From positions 32,692,001 to 32,756,000 of the forward strand of contig OX467086.1 in NCBI GenBank assembly GCA_950106755.1: DNA of 64,000 nt, written 5' to 3'. The position numbers and the translations under genes were made by a program. A model generated the notes under the pieces. It was not told where the DNA came from and searched no databases. It worked only from the letters and a program-made list of their open reading frames with translations. Source of the stretch: Climacium dendroides (Eukaryota; Streptophyta; Bryopsida; Hypnales; Climaciaceae). This document shows positions 23,361 to 35,805 of the stretch, piece by piece (the stretch's first letter is position 1; each line of letters begins with the position of its first letter).

Positions 23361-24620
23361 ACTACCGCTCTTCTCTATGGAGCACATAGTAGGATCTATT
23401 TGTGCAAGCTTCAACAACAGCTAAGTGTTGAACAATTGCTTGCCTTACTACCTCAACTTCATTTGTTATAACTTGCCTAGATATTTGTTGATGCTTGCCA
23501 TCGTCATGATGGCTAGGAAGGAGAACATCTTCATCAATACTTTCATTATGTGCTAGAAGAATATTGTGTAATATACAACAAACATCAATAAGTTTGGGTG
23601 CAAAAGCCTCAATAGGATTCCATATGGGTTTGTATAGAATTCTCTACACTCCTTTCAACATTCCAAAAGCGCGTTCCACTATGATGTGGGTACTACTTTG
23701 TTTGTGATTGTAGGATTCATTAATACCATGTAAATTTTGGCCTGGAAGAGGAACCAACATCCATTTTGATTGTGTGTATCCAACATCTTCTATGATGAGC
23801 TCAGGTATCTATGTACCTGCAATTTGTCACTTCTGTCCATTCAAATGCTCACCATCTTTGACTGCTTTGTAGAACCTTGAATTCTTTAAAACTTGAAGAT
23901 CATGTGCTATACTTGAAATCCAACAAATGCATCCAAAAATCGCATGTCTGAGTCAACAATCACTTGAACTACATAACTATAATCATGATCCTTATAAATA
24001 AAGTCTGCTAAACCTAGCATTACTTGGCAAATCAATTTCTATATGAGTGCAATCAATGGCATTGTAGACTTGTGGTATACCCCCTACATGTTCAAATTTC
24101 CTCTTCACAATTTCCAAGCCTTCATTGCTAGGTCATTGCAAGTGATGTTTGCTCCGTTTCAGCATTGTTGTTGGAGACACTCCAAACAATTTTGATATAC
24201 TAAGAAGAAGATCGCCAATAGCCAATCTATGCAATGACATGGCAATTTGTTTGTTGGCCTCCAAGTTGCGACCTCAAATACTATAGAATGACGGAGGTGA
24301 ATTCTGATGCATATCATTACCTACCAACTCATATAAATAATTAAATGTCCTTATAGATACTCTAAACATTCTGTAGAACCTTTCATGGTCATTTTGCATG
24401 ACTTCATCATGGTAAAAGGCCCACCAATGCAAGGATCTTGATTTTATATACCATGCCCCCTATTGAATACCACATATGTCTTTTGGTGTTAAATGTAAAT
24501 CCATCATAAGACATATAATATCTTCTTCTTCACTGGAGGCAAGTAATGTAGTAAATTGAGATAAATTGAATGTAGAAGAGGACTTCTTTTCCCTCTGTTT
24601 GGCTATTTCACTTAAAAGTG
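23361..24620 (-). pseudogene. PIF/Harbinger transposase (DDE_Tnp_4 type), decayed
   Basis: Reading the minus strand through frameshifts and stops recovers, in order, a region with FYRMFRVSIRTFNYLYELVG, an HTH-like segment with IAMSLHRLAIGD and LFGVSPTTMLKRS, then NAIDCTHIEIDLPS (first catalytic Asp, about 24050), VIVDSDMRFLDAFVGFQ, LIIEDVGY, and HIIVERAFGMLKG with the catalytic Glu (about 23680). This is the layout of plant PIF/Harbinger and HARBI1-like DDE transposases, which cut and paste elements flanked by 3-bp TWA duplications. At least eight stops or frameshifts show it is inactive. It is divergent from the Myb/SANT-like relic at 25000. Confidence 0.85.
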
Positions 24621-24999
24621 CTAAACCATTGTTTCTTTGTAGAGCAACTATAGCTAAAGAAACAGTCGATGCAGATCACAAATGTACTAATCCAATCCTT
24701 GAATTATTTATTGTAATGGTATTTTATTGACTATGATGACAAAAGATTTTTAAAAATGATGACAAGAAATTCGAATTACATATAGTTCTAGGCAATGAAA
24801 AGATTATAAAAAAGTGATATATACTTCATTTTATAGAAAATGGGTTGTTTTATTTAAAACCAATTATTTATAAATAATTAGTTGTATTATTTTTAATATC
24901 CTTTAACTTCCTAAGTTTGAAGTGTATCCTAAGTTTATATTCAATATTGTTTAGATGTACACTAATGAGTTGTTAGTTTTGTGTATAGCCTACTAGGAG
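24621..24999. other. Divergent spacer between the two Harbinger genes
   Basis: About 380 AT-rich bases lie between the 5' ends of the two divergent reading frames. In a live element this would be the shared promoter. No specific motif is claimed. Confidence 0.45.
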
Positions 25000-25937
25000 T
25001 GGTTTGAAATTAGTGGACCTCATAGTACCAACCGGCATGTGTTGCATCAAACATCTACCTCCAAATGGCAAAGTCTATCAGAGAGGTATTATGAGTTAGG
25101 GATCGATAGAAGTCCAAATCAATGTAGTAATAAATGGGAGCAAACATGGTCTAACTTTAAGAAAGTATATGATTATGAGTCAAACATCCCTAGTGGAAGA
25201 CTGTCTTTTTAGCCTTATCCTGAAGGTGAAGTGAAGAAATTGTTTAAATTAAAAACAATCATGAAGAAAGAAGTATATGATCATATCACTTCTTGGATGC
25301 ATGGAGCTTCTCGTGACATTTGACTAGAGCACGTGATGGACGCCACAACGATGAATAATCCATCGGAAGGTATGTAAATTATATACCCTCTTTTAATCTT
25401 TTTTATTGTGTGGTGTTCATTTTTTAAAATATATGTAAAGGTTCAATCGATTCTAATGAATTATTTTGGTATACTACATTAATTTTATAGAATGACTTGT
25501 TTAATTTTTGGATTGCAATTAATGAAGGCCCATTTTCCTCACTATTTCCTAATGATATTACAATGTGTCATGTGTTTAGGGTTACAACAAGGAGGACATG
25601 ACGCATATGAGTAAGGAGATGAGAGTGATGACGACACAACTGAAACGGAGTCCTAGTCCAATACGGCGAAAAGAAGGAGAACATTGCCCAATTCTTCATA
25701 GGCTTTATGGGATGCACTCGTATCTAATAGAGAGAAGTTAAACAGTAGAAGTTCTTGACAGAACGTAGGCTCTAACGCAAGATAGGGAGGATGCAAGGCA
25801 TCGAGAGCTTGTAAACTTAGAAAGAGAGAGAATAGAGGCTAGTTGAGAGACCTTTATAGCTTTAGTTGGGGCTCTTCAATCCATGGCAACTGCTCTAGCA
25901 TTGCTAGAACAATCTCTAGCTCAAGGCCCTCCATGTT
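25000..25937 (+). pseudogene. Harbinger Myb/SANT-like accessory protein, decayed
   Basis: The plus strand reads KWQSLSERYYELGIDRSPNQ, then CSNKWEQTWSNFKKVYDYES: the trihelix/SANT spacing of W...Q-C-x-x-K-W...F/Y-K-x-x-Y-D typical of the second protein of PIF/Harbinger elements. Downstream, after a likely intron at about 25375-25570, an acidic segment with DESDDDTTETES and a basic RRR stretch precede an arginine/glutamate-rich tail ending at TTAG. Stops (for example at 25210) and frameshifts make it non-functional. Such proteins carry the transposase into the nucleus and bind subterminal DNA. Confidence 0.7.
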
Positions 25938-25967
25938 AGTACAATTTTTTTTTGTTTTGAACTAGGA

Positions 25968-26208
25968 TTGTGTGTGTTTTGTAATCATCATATCATTACT
26001 TCATAAATTTTGGAAAATTATAACATGAATTGTTACGATTGTGTAAAGAATTAATTCTGAGAAAAACGGTCTCTCAACATTACACATACTGAAAGCCGTT
26101 GGGAGACTGTTTTCTTCAGAATTAATTCTTTACACAATCATAACAATTCATATCATAATTTTTCCAAAATTTATGAAGTAATTACATGATAATTACAAAA
26201 CACACAAA
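25968..26208. repeat. 240-bp foldback with 110-bp arms
   Basis: The left arm 25968-26078 and right arm 26098-26208 are reverse complements at about 90% identity by eye, with matching landmarks TTTGTAATCATCAT, TTACTTCATAAATTTTGG, GAATTGTTACGATTG, TGTAAAGAATTAATTCTGA and ACGGTCTCTCAAC, around a loop of about 19 bases. It lies just 3' of the Harbinger accessory gene. It may be a foldback/MITE-type insertion or a hairpin-RNA source. Confidence 0.8.
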
Positions 26209-26212
26209 CCAA

Positions 26213-28142
26213 ACCTGGCCTGCAAGCCTCCCTCTTCATAAGCCATCCGTTTTGCAAGCCGGGTGGGGATGCAGCGCTCTAATTACAGGGAGCAGGAGCA
26301 GCACTCTCCCCTCCCTCGTCCCTGGTAAGTGGCGTTCCCGCTAATCATTCAGTTGTACGCCGAAAGAGGAAGCGGACTATTTCGGACGAAGGGGGAGGCT
26401 GGACACAGCCAAATTATTCAATATTATAAAAAGTTCCTGAACAAAGGACTTGATGGAGCCTCCGAGATTCCAGGCCGCAATTCCTCCTCCAGTCCCACAC
26501 CTCGACCCAAAAGATCTTCCAGGAAACAGGCGCCTTCCGTCAGCTCTCAAACAGGTTTCAGTCTCCCGCAACCTTAAGAAACAACACACACTCAGCACAG
26601 AATGATCCTTATTAAGCTTGTTAGGCGACAAAGAGAGTTTCACTGCTGCGCGCACCAAATTCTCCATAAAAAAACAATTCTTTACTACAGAATCTAAGGT
26701 AGTGCATGTTAGGAGTTCTCTTCTCCTCATCCTTCCTTCCACACAGTCGCCATCACGACAGCTTGCAGATTGCGACAAACGTCTTCTTGCTACTGCCTCC
26801 CGAGCAATGAAGTGGCGGTCTTTTCCAGAGAGGTTGCTGCTAGGTATATATGCAGGTTCACGTCGCTGCTATTTCGGTGGTTTGTGGAGTGTGGGGAGCA
26901 AAAACCGGCGGTTCATTTAGAGCACTCCATCAGTACGTGAATCCATCCCATTCTACTTGTAGCCTAGAAAGTAGATGCTGTCTAGTTCTTGAGTGGGATT
27001 ACGAAACGGTTTGATTTTTAGATGGTGGCCATGATTTTGTGTGAATGCTAGTGTTGGTCATCTTGGCACCGGGAATGGCATGGGGTGCATTCGATACTTG
27101 GCTCGGAACTGGGATCTTCAGGTTTCGGGTGTGGTTTTCTTTTTTCTGGGGTGAGAAGCGCCTATGTACAATTCGATGGCTAGATCGAGTGAGCGAGGAT
27201 TGGCAGGGAAATTGAGCGCTAGAGGGGGTAGTTCCAGTGTGGAGCCTGATAGATCGGTTTTTTTTTTTTGTACTCTGCAATAGTGCGGATTGATTGATAG
27301 AGTGGCGCGAGTGAGAATTTCGAGAGTCCGTAGTTTCGTGGTGTGTGTGGTCCAATCGGTGGGAGTGTAACGAACCAGTGTGCTAGCTTCGTTCCATTAT
27401 ATTGGGGATGCATGAAGCGCTTTCTTGCTCCATACACCTAAGAATATTAGAATAAGAAACTGGAATCTCGAACTATGTGCACAACTGGAACTTCAAACTG
27501 GGTGTAAAATTAGACTGGGCTCGGTCACTATAACTTTTATTGCTGGAAGTTTATTAGTTTCCCCTGGAACCTCGAAATGTAGAGTGATTGTATACATCTC
27601 TCGAAAAGATCGAAACTGGGGATGAAACACCTGACCTACTTGCGGATGGAACAGTACGTCGTTTCCATATACTGGACGTAGCGCAACTGAACCGAGTTAT
27701 CGCCTTTCTCTTGTCCTTTACCGCCTGTTGCGGCGTATGCTGACTTACTTATGGTTCCCCGGGTTTCAGCTTGCTTCTCTCCTGCACCAATCTCTTGTTG
27801 CTTCAATCAATTCCATCATAAAATTAATTTGGTCCGTTTGCAAGTTTGCAACCAGGTTTTCAATTAGGTCGCTGCTATTTCGACGGCTGCTAACTGTCAT
27901 GAAGTTAGAAATTTGGTGAGAGTGACAGTCATCGTATTTCTCGAACACAACCTCGAAACCCGAATCTCCTGCATTGTAGGAAACTAATTAGAACGGGGCA
28001 ACAGGAAGAATTGATTTGTGATGAGGAATTGCATCAGATTCAATCGGTGGGACTGACGATTGAATGTGTTGCATGTGGCAGGGTGTCACGGGATATATCG
28101 ATCGATCCCTCCGTCTAACCGTCGATCGAGCTAGCTATCACA
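26213..28142 (+). promoter_or_regulatory. Upstream region of the ARD gene
   Basis: Base composition rises to near 45-50% GC from 26220 up to the ARD start, unlike the repeats to its left. A TATATA box-like sequence is at 26848-26853. The short open frames here are in several phases and lack domains. A non-coding 5' exon and leader intron would fit the distance, but I cannot place them. A small motif GCTGCTATTTCG occurs at about 26865 and 27872. Confidence 0.35.
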
Positions 28143-31100
28143 ATGGCGGTAGATACTTCAACGGAATGTCATTCGCAGCGGCAAACTTTAAAGGTGCTTG
28201 AAGGTTGCATGCATGAGTCACCCTTGTGTCCATCATCATTGCTGTTATGTTGTAGAATATACATCATGTACCGTACTGAAAAAATCCATGTGCCAGCGAT
28301 GATGACTATGATGACGTACGTTCCCGTCCATTCCACCACCACCACCGCTTTCAATTTTTCCTAGTCGATAAGATTCTGACAAACTTCGTATCCACTGGAA
28401 TTTCGATCTCATCCTGAGCCCCGACAGTACAATTCTGTGGTGTTAAAGTTCTCGTACTGGTGTGGCAGGAAGTGATGAAGAAATCGATACCCATCCGGGC
28501 GTGGTACTACAACCCCAACGATGAACCCCCTTGCCAGCCGCATCAGTACTATCCCAACCGAGAAGTCCCTACCGATCATCTGCAGAGTAAGAGACCATGC
28601 ATCCTCCTGTTTTAAATGAATTAGAATTAAATTTAAAATTATTCCTCTAGATAGTGTGTGTGAGCTTCTTGAAAAGGAAGTCTCTGATTGTAGAACGTGC
28701 ATGCAGCGCCACATGAACTGTGGATTGATTTGTAAATACGTGTGCCTGAGTTTATGTCAATGGACTGAATGGAATGCTCTCTTTTCTAAGCAACTTCAGT
28801 TAAATTAGTACGGGCACCGACGTTTTTATCTTTTCTGGAAATATAATTTAATTCAGTTACATTAATGTGGACACGAAGTTACTCGCTGCGCATTCTACTC
28901 GTTGGAATCCAAGGTTTAAACGTGCAAGGCACCGCTCTCTCCTCCTCCAGTTGGATATCTCCAACAACTGATTCTAATATTACTTTACTAATTGCTATGT
29001 TTGGAACTTTTCAGAGTTGGGTGTCCTCACGTGGACACAAATTGAAACCGATGGTTTCGAGAACAACAGATTTCTGAACCAGATCAAGAGTGTTCGCGGT
29101 TACAACTACGAGGTACTTCAAGATTTACACTGTACCTACCTACCCCAGATGATTATAAGCAATTTACGATTATTTGTCATGTTGCTTATTAATTTTCCCT
29201 GTTCGAAAGCCAGGCCTGTATTTTTTTTTTGGGGGGGGGGACTGTCGTCCTATTCACAAGTCAACGCCACGTGGTCAATTTGGAGATCGTTCCCTTCCAA
29301 TTATATTTCGCACTTTGCAGAGGTCAACCCCCTCACATAATGATGACTACGTACTGATCTTTTCTGACACTTGGCCGTGCATGGTTGCAGGAGGTGCTGA
29401 CCGTTACTCCGGGGAAGCTCCCCAACTTCGAGGAGAATACGAAGAAGTTTTTTATGGAGCATCTTCATGACCATGAAGAGATTCGGTTCATTCTTGATGG
29501 AGTAGGTGGGTTAATCGTTTCTTATCCTCTCCAGTGTGACTATGGTGGATTAGAGTTTATGCAGGTGTTATGTTAATTACAAAGGAGTTGGTTTAGCAAC
29601 ATGGTGAACGCGGGTCCTTTTGATAACTTAGTACGCAGTCAATTAGATTTTCTTCGCCTCAGTGACTGTGTTGTAGACCTTATTAGTTGTAAGATGCCGG
29701 TCACTACTACAACTAATACCCTTCCTCAAGAATACTACTGGAGAGTGGAGAGGCGGTCTAATTGGGTGTCACACAGGTCGGAACTCAAGTGAGATTCTCA
29801 GGTAAAGAATGTTGTGAATAATGCTTAAATCTAGCTAGAAGAATGCGAGTGTCATAGTTCATGATTTTCTGTCATTAGACTTCGTTGTTGGTTCCAAACC
29901 CAATCCTGCATGATTTTGAGCCCTGAATCTTCTCTTCAAAGTACTAGGCTCCTTTGTGGGTTAACCCCAATAGCCTCTGTTCAAGTCTCCAACTCTGACG
30001 CCACCGTCTGACGCCACCGTCTGACGCCACCTCTGCGATTATCCACAGGCTACGAGGACGTACGAGACTTCGACGGACAGTGGATTCGTATTGAGATCAA
30101 GAAAGGCGACTTGATTGTATTGCCACCAGGGATGTACCACAGGTTCACACTAGATGAAGACCAGTACCTCAAGGTAAAGCTACAGTCCTCCAATCTCCAT
30201 TTTCCATCGATTAATATGCGTTCTTTTTTTAGCTAGCAGTCTAGAAACGATCACCAAAATCATCATTTCCAGCTCAGCCTATACTGGAATGATTGGATTC
30301 GTCGCATCTACCCTACCCCGCAGTGCATGTCAACTACTTTACGTACGCCGTTGTTTAGGCTAGCTATTGGATTGACCATTAAATACCATATACAGTATAT
30401 ACAGTATATCCCCATGTGGACGGACCATTGGCTGCAGTAAGTTCAAGGAACCCAAACTTGAAATCATTCAGTCTAAATGTAGGCTGCATGATGTCTTCCA
30501 TTCCTACATTTTTAATGTGGAGTTCGGTAGGGCCTGCTGAATAATAATGACCTTACGTTTGGTTACCCGTATGGCCACGTCCAGTTCGACTTTTTCCGTA
30601 GCACAAATGTTATACCGTATTTTCTATTTTGGGGGGGAATAAAAGGACGAGCCAACGTTACAGAACATTCTTTTCTTTTCTTTTCTTTTCTTTTCTTTTC
30701 TTTTGAACCAGTGGAAGAGAACCCACTGCACATGGTATAGAACATTCACAACTTGAATGTTTGTTGATTCTTATGTTGCAGGCGTTGCTGTTGTATCAAG
30801 GGACCCCCCGTCGCACCCAATTCGAAAAGAACCCGGCAACGGACAATATGGAAGTCCGGTACGTGGGCACTACAATTAATGTTACCTTCTCCTCGTTTGT
30901 TCAATAAAAGAAAGATAATATTCGAAAAGAACATGTTACTCCTAATGGTACTGCTAATTCACCTTGAAATTCTTGTGTGAAAATGTACACTCCGGGTACA
31001 TGATCTCATGTTTGGTATATAGGGGACCATGTGCAGCATTCTCATGTGCACGGAATTCAATATCAGTTTAGTTTTAGTCCCCCGAAATAACTGAACAGTT

Positions 31101-31449
31101 TTTCATTATATTGTACTGTAATGATACAGTACCACCCTCCCTTGATGAATATTCTAATCCCAGGAGGCTCCGTTAAAAATAGTCGGTAGATCTGGGATTA
31201 AAGCTTCTCTTTTTCATGCAGTAATAACGGGAGGCATTTCTTTCCATCTGTCTTTCAATAAGAATAGCAAAGTAAACAGAAAATAGAAAAGCAGTACAGT
31301 AGAGAGAAATGATACTACGGAGTAGGAAATGGAGGAATTTCAAATAGAAAAAAATGGGTAGAATAGTGTGCCTATTACAATATTCGCTTGATTTCAGTAA
31401 GCGTGATGCGCGAGGGCTGATGACAGGCTGGACTACGTCCAAGCAGTAA
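28143..31449 (+). CDS. ARD: Acireductone dioxygenase (methionine salvage), 7 exons
   Basis: Exons 28143-28193, 28469-28586, 29015-29112, 29391-29505, 30049-30173, 30782-30858 and 31398-31449 join in phase to about 211 aa. The cupin enzyme oxidises acireductone to the 2-keto acid of methionine (Fe form) in the 5'-methylthioadenosine salvage cycle. Metal ligands are visible with family spacing: His113, His115 and Glu119 in [10 protein letters not shown], and His158 in PPGMYHRF. The N-terminal [15 protein letters not shown] and [10 protein letters not shown] segments also match. The start was chosen because ATG 28143 has a good context and splices in frame; an internal ATG at residue 20 is the alternative. 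The C-terminus after the last intron is not family-typical; reading on into intron 6 would instead add 15 other residues and stop. Introns contain a T10-G10 run (29221-29240), three CTGACGCCACCGT units (about 29995-30033) and a TTTTC microsatellite (30668-30704). Confidence 0.92.
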
Positions 31450-34400
31450 TGGAGCCCGCGGGGCACGCGCCCACGTCAGACGTGGAGGACAAAGTCCTGG
31501 CAGCCACAACAAAAGCCATGGCAGCCATTGCAGTGTGAAAACACGGAGGGGGAGTTCACCTTAGGTTAATTACTAACCACAGTTCCATCACGGACTGCCA
31601 CCTAACCATGGGGTAGATTGCCACTAGCCTATCTTATCTTCTGCCTGGGTTTAAGTTGAGTTAAGTTAACCCCGAGACCCAAGTACCATGTAGAATATCT
31701 GAGTGACTCAGGTGGTGGAAAGTTCTCCCTTGGACAGTGCAACAGGAAGAGTGTAGTGCCAGACCTTAACCATGGTTAGGTTAGGGCTCCAAGGGTTATG
31801 CGGTGTTATTTTGTAGACTCCGTTTGTGGTAGCAATTTGGAATGAGTTTGTGGTTTGTATATTGAACAAGCGATTGGGTTTGTTTTTGTTGTATTGGCAC
31901 ACTTTTTGAGTAAGGCACTTATCCAAGCATCCTTACATCTTTCTACATAGCTTTTATCAATGGTAAAGAAAGCTGACTCTTCTGCAATCTGGAGTGAATA
32001 CTTTGCAACGATGCGAGTGTGTGAGTATGAAAAATGTGAGCACGTGAGTCTTGAGTATATGTAGAGGTAGATATTCTACAACCATAGAAGGTGCTTGTAA
32101 TAGAAACGCCTATAATATAGTTATACTATAATCATGTAGGAGGGTTCTATAATGTAGATACTTACAACATAGGTGTATAGTCTTTTAGATTCATGGGCTT
32201 AGGCACCTAGATTTACATAATAGCACTCTCTTTCATAATTTGCAATGCTCATTTGGTCTACCTAATTTGAATTCAATGTATTTTAGAAGTTTTCTTTTTA
32301 AAGAATTTTTTCTTTCTTGTATGACACAATTTTGGTCTTGGAGAATATAAGATTTTTTCAAATATTTGTCCTTGTTTTCTTTTAATCTACTATGGTTTAG
32401 ACTCTTGTACTAGACTAGTGTAAGAATGTATGGAAGAAATTTCAAAAACTTTGACTCCAAAAGATTGCAAGATATTTGCATTTAAAGTGAAGAAAACAAA
32501 TTTTTGGCACTTTACTCAACTAGATTTTTGGCTTTATGGGGAATTTTGTTAAAATGATAGTCATTCTACAACTTTAGCACTTTTATGGTTTAGACTATGT
32601 TGTTTGAAATCTAGACCTATCCTAGATGGTTTAGACCGCACAATTTGAAAATGGTGTATGGAATATTACCATTTTAACAAAATTCTTTGTCTTTGAATCT
32701 TCTTAACTTGAAAATTTTGAACTATTGACTTTTCTAATTTTTATACTAAAAAATGAGTTGAGAATCTAAAAAAAAAAATTCATAAAACACACACTTAATT
32801 TTCACTCGGTAAATCTTTTTTAAGTAAAATAGGTTCAAGATTGAAGGGAAAACTAAATCATTAATAGGAAAATTAAAACACACTAATCTCAACAATGAAA
32901 TTGTCCTAGCAAGAGGTTTTAACCTTGTGAAGTTGTGTTTTTTTAAAATGTGAAAGTTGAGTTCAAAAATGAATCCTACAAGTTATTGTTTCAAGAAGAT
33001 GTTCTAATTGCCCCAAAAGCAATTTTTTTCTAAACTTTCACATAGCAATTCAAATGGAATAAATAAAAGCTTCTAATGTAGATAAAAATACAATCTATGA
33101 GAAAAAAAATTATTTTTTATTTCAAGTTTTTGAAGGGTTTTTTGTGCGTGCTAAAATAAAATTAGAGCTTATTGTGCCATAACTTTTTCACTTGGGCACT
33201 AATTGAAATAAAAATTACATTCCCCCAAAGCTAATCTATTTTCCTATCTTCACAAAAGGTTTTAGAAAATCATAATGAATATTGAAACTATAGGAACTTG
33301 CCCAAAATCCATTTTGTTTCTCAAAGAGACAATGGAATTTTAAGGGGTAACTCAATTTTGTATATATAGAATTAATGAAGTTTTATACAGTAAATTGAAT
33401 GAAAATCATGTGTTCTTTTATTTCTTTAATATAAAAAAGACTAGACCATTCAAAGGACAATTTTTATTCATAGACTATTTACAAGTCCTAGGGAGATCAC
33501 TCCTTGTAATTTAAGGTATACATCTGAGTTAAATAGGTATTTGATATAGGGCCATTTATCTTCATTATTGTATTTAAGATGATCGTATTTTTGTATAAAA
33601 AACTACCAAGGGCATATTTCCAATAGCCTATGATTTTTATAAGTTCATTCATGCAATTTTATAGTTGGGCTATTTTACATATAAAACTTATTTGTCCAAT
33701 TTTTTTTTCTCTCTATATATAGTATTCACTATAAAGTTAATGTTTTACGTTTCTACTTAATTTTTTTGATACATGTAATACTAGTACTGAGGAACAATTT
33801 CAGATGATATTAAATAAGAATGTGCAATTCACCCCTAGTTTTAGATATTTCTAAATTCTATGCCATGTATTCTAAACGACATATTATGGAGAGGAACAAG
33901 CAACATCATACAAGCATCAAATATGGTCATGACATTGAAACTATAAAAAGCACCTATACTGACAGTACAACATGAACAACATGAAAATTGACATTCAAAA
34001 AACACTACAAATTCACACAAGAACATGACCTTTATTATAATATAGAGATCATATATTTAACTTCATTTGCAATGGTTTAGAATTGAGGATCAAAAAATAA
34101 AAAAATGTTTATAAAATACTAGCATAAATAAGATAATTCTAAACATATACAAATATATGTACAAACAATGCCATATCCAACTATCCACATTTCCATAAGG
34201 TCAAGCCACACTTTCGATTTTGCCCATATAGCTCTAATGTTGGCGAATTTGCAATAGTTCATCTCTTTTCTAAGATAAACTACCGATGTAGCTTCATCAA
34301 GCTGCCATTGCTTCTATCCCCAAGTAAAGTGACCACCTATAATCTACACCTTGGTAATCATAACAATGAACTAACTACATGCAAATTTATCATACTTTTT

Positions 34401-35605
34401 TCCCTAATTCTAACAATAATTTGAATGTTCAACACATTTTATTCAACACTAATCAATAATGAGCACCCTAGAATCCAAAATTGAAATTTTTGTTAAGCAT
34501 ATGATAACTTACATTAAAACCATAGCCTAAGACAATTTTATATCCAAAACAACACACTTATCCTAGATACAACATTCTATAATGTTTACCAACAAAAAAT
34601 CTTACAAGTGGTATGTATTGTAGGCAAGTCTCTGTACTTTTATCTCTCAAAAGATCACCAAAAAGATAGTGGTAATGGGAGAGAGACAAAAATGCAAAAG
34701 CACTTGTGATTGGTGGCCAAGTTGCTGAACTCTAAATTGCAACTCTTCATGTAATCACCGGCAATGGGTGCAGAGGCAAGGTAAGCTACAAAACCCCAGT
34801 TGCAAGCAACTCACTTGGCGTTGGCTAGAACTTTATAGGGTTTGTGCTTGGTGATGAAGCTAACACATAAGCTTGTATTGTTTATAACTTTGTACTAGCA
34901 TGACAACAACTGTCTAAGAATAAGACCTTGATGACCACTTAGCATCCCGCTGCATACAACACCAATAAAGCATCAGCACTAAGTAAGATCAAAATTCTAA
35001 GACCAATCTTAAACCTTTAGGGTACGCAACATCCAAATTTTGAGGCTTATATAAAACTCCACCCTCAAGCAATCGCCTTGCAATCCTAAACTTAAAACTA
35101 CATTGGAAAAATTGAAAAATAGTGGGAAACCTTGTTCGCCATGCAAAGGAGCAAAGGAACAAAGACAACAAGTCCAAAGTTTAAACTAACCCTAGTTGCA
35201 TGGGAGTAACCTAAGCTCTAAAAAAGTTTTTTATGAGTCTTTCAAGTGAATATAAATCCCCTTAATACAACCTTCATTGTAGATTTACTCAACATTTTTT
35301 TCTTATAGTAGCTTCTTACATGCCCCTTCTTTGTTGGAGCATTTAAAGAGGGATTGGCCTAGATAGGTTGGAATTGCCTAATAGCAACAACAAATTGTCA
35401 AAAAAAAACCTTGGATTTACTTGATTGCATACAATTTTATCATCTATATGAAATTATTTGTCTACATCTACACTCACCCTATTAATAAAAATTTACATAG
35501 CCCCCATCTATCAAAGCTAGTTTATTAATAAAAATTCTTATTATATGATATTTTTATATAGCCTAATTTATATATAATATAATATGTAGCATTTTAGTAG
35601 CCTTA
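31450..35605. other. Intergenic, mostly decayed repeats
   Basis: Past the ARD 3' region (to about 31900) the sequence becomes AT-rich. At 33010-33345 it matches the right half of the TTAA element at 7155-7725, ending GGAATTTTAAGGGG. At 34658-34860 the minus strand has a coding-like stretch of about 64 codons with one internal stop. No intact gene is seen. Confidence 0.4.
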
Positions 35606-35805
35606 NNNNNNNNNNNNNNNNNNNNNNNNNNNNNNNNNNNNNNNNNNNNNNNNNNNNNNNNNNNNNNNNNNNNNNNNNNNNNNNNNNNNNNNNNNNNNNN
35701 NNNNNNNNNNNNNNNNNNNNNNNNNNNNNNNNNNNNNNNNNNNNNNNNNNNNNNNNNNNNNNNNNNNNNNNNNNNNNNNNNNNNNNNNNNNNNNNNNNNN
35801 NNNNN
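35606..35805. other. Assembly gap (200 N)
   Basis: Exactly 200 undetermined bases, which usually denotes a scaffold join of unknown true length. Any reading frame crossing it is meaningless. Confidence 0.99.

Noticed and set aside
26329..26920. Open frames of 80-130 codons upstream of ARD
   Set aside because: They are in conflicting frames on both strands within GC-richer probable promoter/leader DNA, without similarity to known proteins.
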